Origin: an uncultured Collinsella sp.
GTDB lineage: Bacteria; Actinomycetota; Coriobacteriia; Coriobacteriales; Coriobacteriaceae
NCBI GenBank assembly: GCA_958413765.1
Contig: CATYVH010000026.1
Coordinates: forward strand, 1-25,858
Length of the DNA: 25,858 bases
Direction: 5' to 3'
The notes beneath the pieces were generated by a model. It saw only the letters and a program-made list of their open reading frames with translations, had not been told where the DNA came from and made no database searches. Both the position numbers and the translations under genes were made by a program. Positions 25,306 through 25,858 of this stretch are shown here, in pieces (positions within the stretch are counted from its first letter, which is position 1; each line of letters starts with the position of its first letter).

Positions 25306-25341
25306 GGCCCCGCCGACCGCTTGCAATCGGTCGGCGGGGCC
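25306..25341 (-). terminator. GC-rich hairpin bordering the insertion-sequence remnant
   Basis: A perfect 14-bp stem GGCCCCGCCGACCG (25306-25319 with 25328-25341) and 8-nt loop. It is downstream of the leftward IstB-like fragment and may have been its terminator or the edge of the element. No strong T-tract on either strand. The 210 bp between it and 25553 show no supportable gene. Confidence 0.45.
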
Positions 25342-25552
25342 TGCCGTTGAACCCGTCCCGGTCCGCCCCCGGCATGTCGTCGACGCCTTCGGCTCAGTCT
25401 CATATCCGCGGATACCGCTCCGGCGGCCCGCAATCCTCTCCTTCGGCGGGGGTTCCCCAAGTCTGTCGACGCGAATGCGGCGACCGCCGCGCGCACAGCG
25501 AGAACGGGGGTATCCCCGAAGGCTGCCCGGCTCGCCGGGACGGGGGCTATGT

Positions 25553-25858
25553 CTATTCGCCGGCCTCCCTGCACATCATGCCGAGGGCCCACAGCCACCT
25601 CACGAGCTCGGCGGCGGTGGCGGCGTTCGCCTTCGCCTGGGGCACGAACGTATGCGCTGGTTGGTGATCCTGACCTCCCGGGCGGCGACCTCGACGCGCG
25701 TCATCTCCTCGAGGGCGGAGGCGAAGCCCCGCTCGCCCGCGGCGACCATCCTCACGTAGTCGGGCAGGGACGCCGCCATCTCGTGCAGCCCGAGCGCGGA
25801 GAGGTTCGCCTGCGCCCTGATCGAGGGGCTGCCCTCCGCGACGGCGCCCATCACGCCC
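25553..25858 (-). pseudogene. IS21 IstB-like N-terminal fragment with an out-of-frame transposase-like tail
   Basis: From the window edge leftward, LSALGLHEMAASLPDYVRMV, then ALEEMTRVEVAAREVRITNQ, resembles the N-terminal domain of IstB, the ATPase helper of IS21-family transposition. The frame is open to the edge, so the true start may lie just outside. After about 25655 the frame turns into a low-complexity Arg/Pro run that ends at 25600. A different frame from about 25651 to the TAG at 25553 reads FVPQAKANAATAAELVRWLW, then ALGMMCREAGE, which looks like real protein but not like IstB. No Walker A motif of IstB is present. I read the region as rearranged insertion-sequence debris; the source of the tail is not identified. 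Confidence 0.5.

Noticed and set aside
25272..25598. 108-codon minus-strand Arg/Ala-rich frame near the right edge
   Set aside because: High-GC random reading of the insertion-sequence debris, overlapping the more protein-like tail frame.

Overview
The window looks like a chromosomal segment of a gut Coriobacteriia, most likely a Collinsella-type actinobacterium. The grounds are high-GC coding sequence with good AGGAGG-type ribosome sites, a fermentative gene set (pyruvate formate-lyase and its activase, sucrose-type PTS with GH32 fructosidases, KdgT-type permease), and the protein families themselves. The genus is an inference from family resemblance, not from a marker gene. No rRNA, tRNA or CRISPR array was seen.

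Layout, left to right. (1) 1-855: 3' part of homoserine kinase, then a 117-bp two-tier palindrome (element A). (2) About 1020-4085: a visibly AT-richer accessory block. It holds a small XRE regulator divergent from a membrane protein with CxxCG repeats, and a toxin-antitoxin-like pair (DUF3990/ADP-ribosyltransferase-like toxin plus a large C-terminal-HTH partner) behind a double operator palindrome. (3) 4113-7702: leftward housekeeping genes engB, mtnN, a serine-hydrolase fragment, pflA and degV. (4) 7960-13575: a leftward fructoside-utilisation locus (lacI regulator; atypical GH32, PTS EIIBC, canonical GH32) with repeated LacI-type operators over a strong promoter. (5) 13725-16265: a second two-tier palindrome (element B) and a pyruvate formate-lyase divided into two genes, a 683-aa catalytic protein without a glycyl-radical domain and an 83-aa protein that is exactly that domain. 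(6) 16732-18606: SDR dehydrogenase and KdgT-like permease. (7) 18859-23527: marR with a heterodimeric ABC exporter pair. (8) 23654-23883: a MITE-like element with 31-bp perfect inverted repeats. (9) 24097-25128: DAHP synthase. (10) 25129-25858: terminators, then insertion-sequence debris with an IstB-like fragment running off the edge.

How the parts fit. Sugars enter through the PTS and are cut by the two GH32 enzymes. Glycolytic pyruvate is then split by PFL, which PflA activates by placing a radical on glycine. A site matching the core of the LacI operators lies upstream of pflB, suggesting the sugar regulator or a relative also touches fermentation.

The two most notable observations are the split PFL (683 + 83 = 766 residues, close to one normal PFL) and palindromes A and B. 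The two palindromes differ in arm sequence, yet each keeps perfect arm complementarity. They share nearly identical junction sequences and sit in the same orientation 22-23 nt after a stop codon. Both need genome-wide checks that could not be run here.
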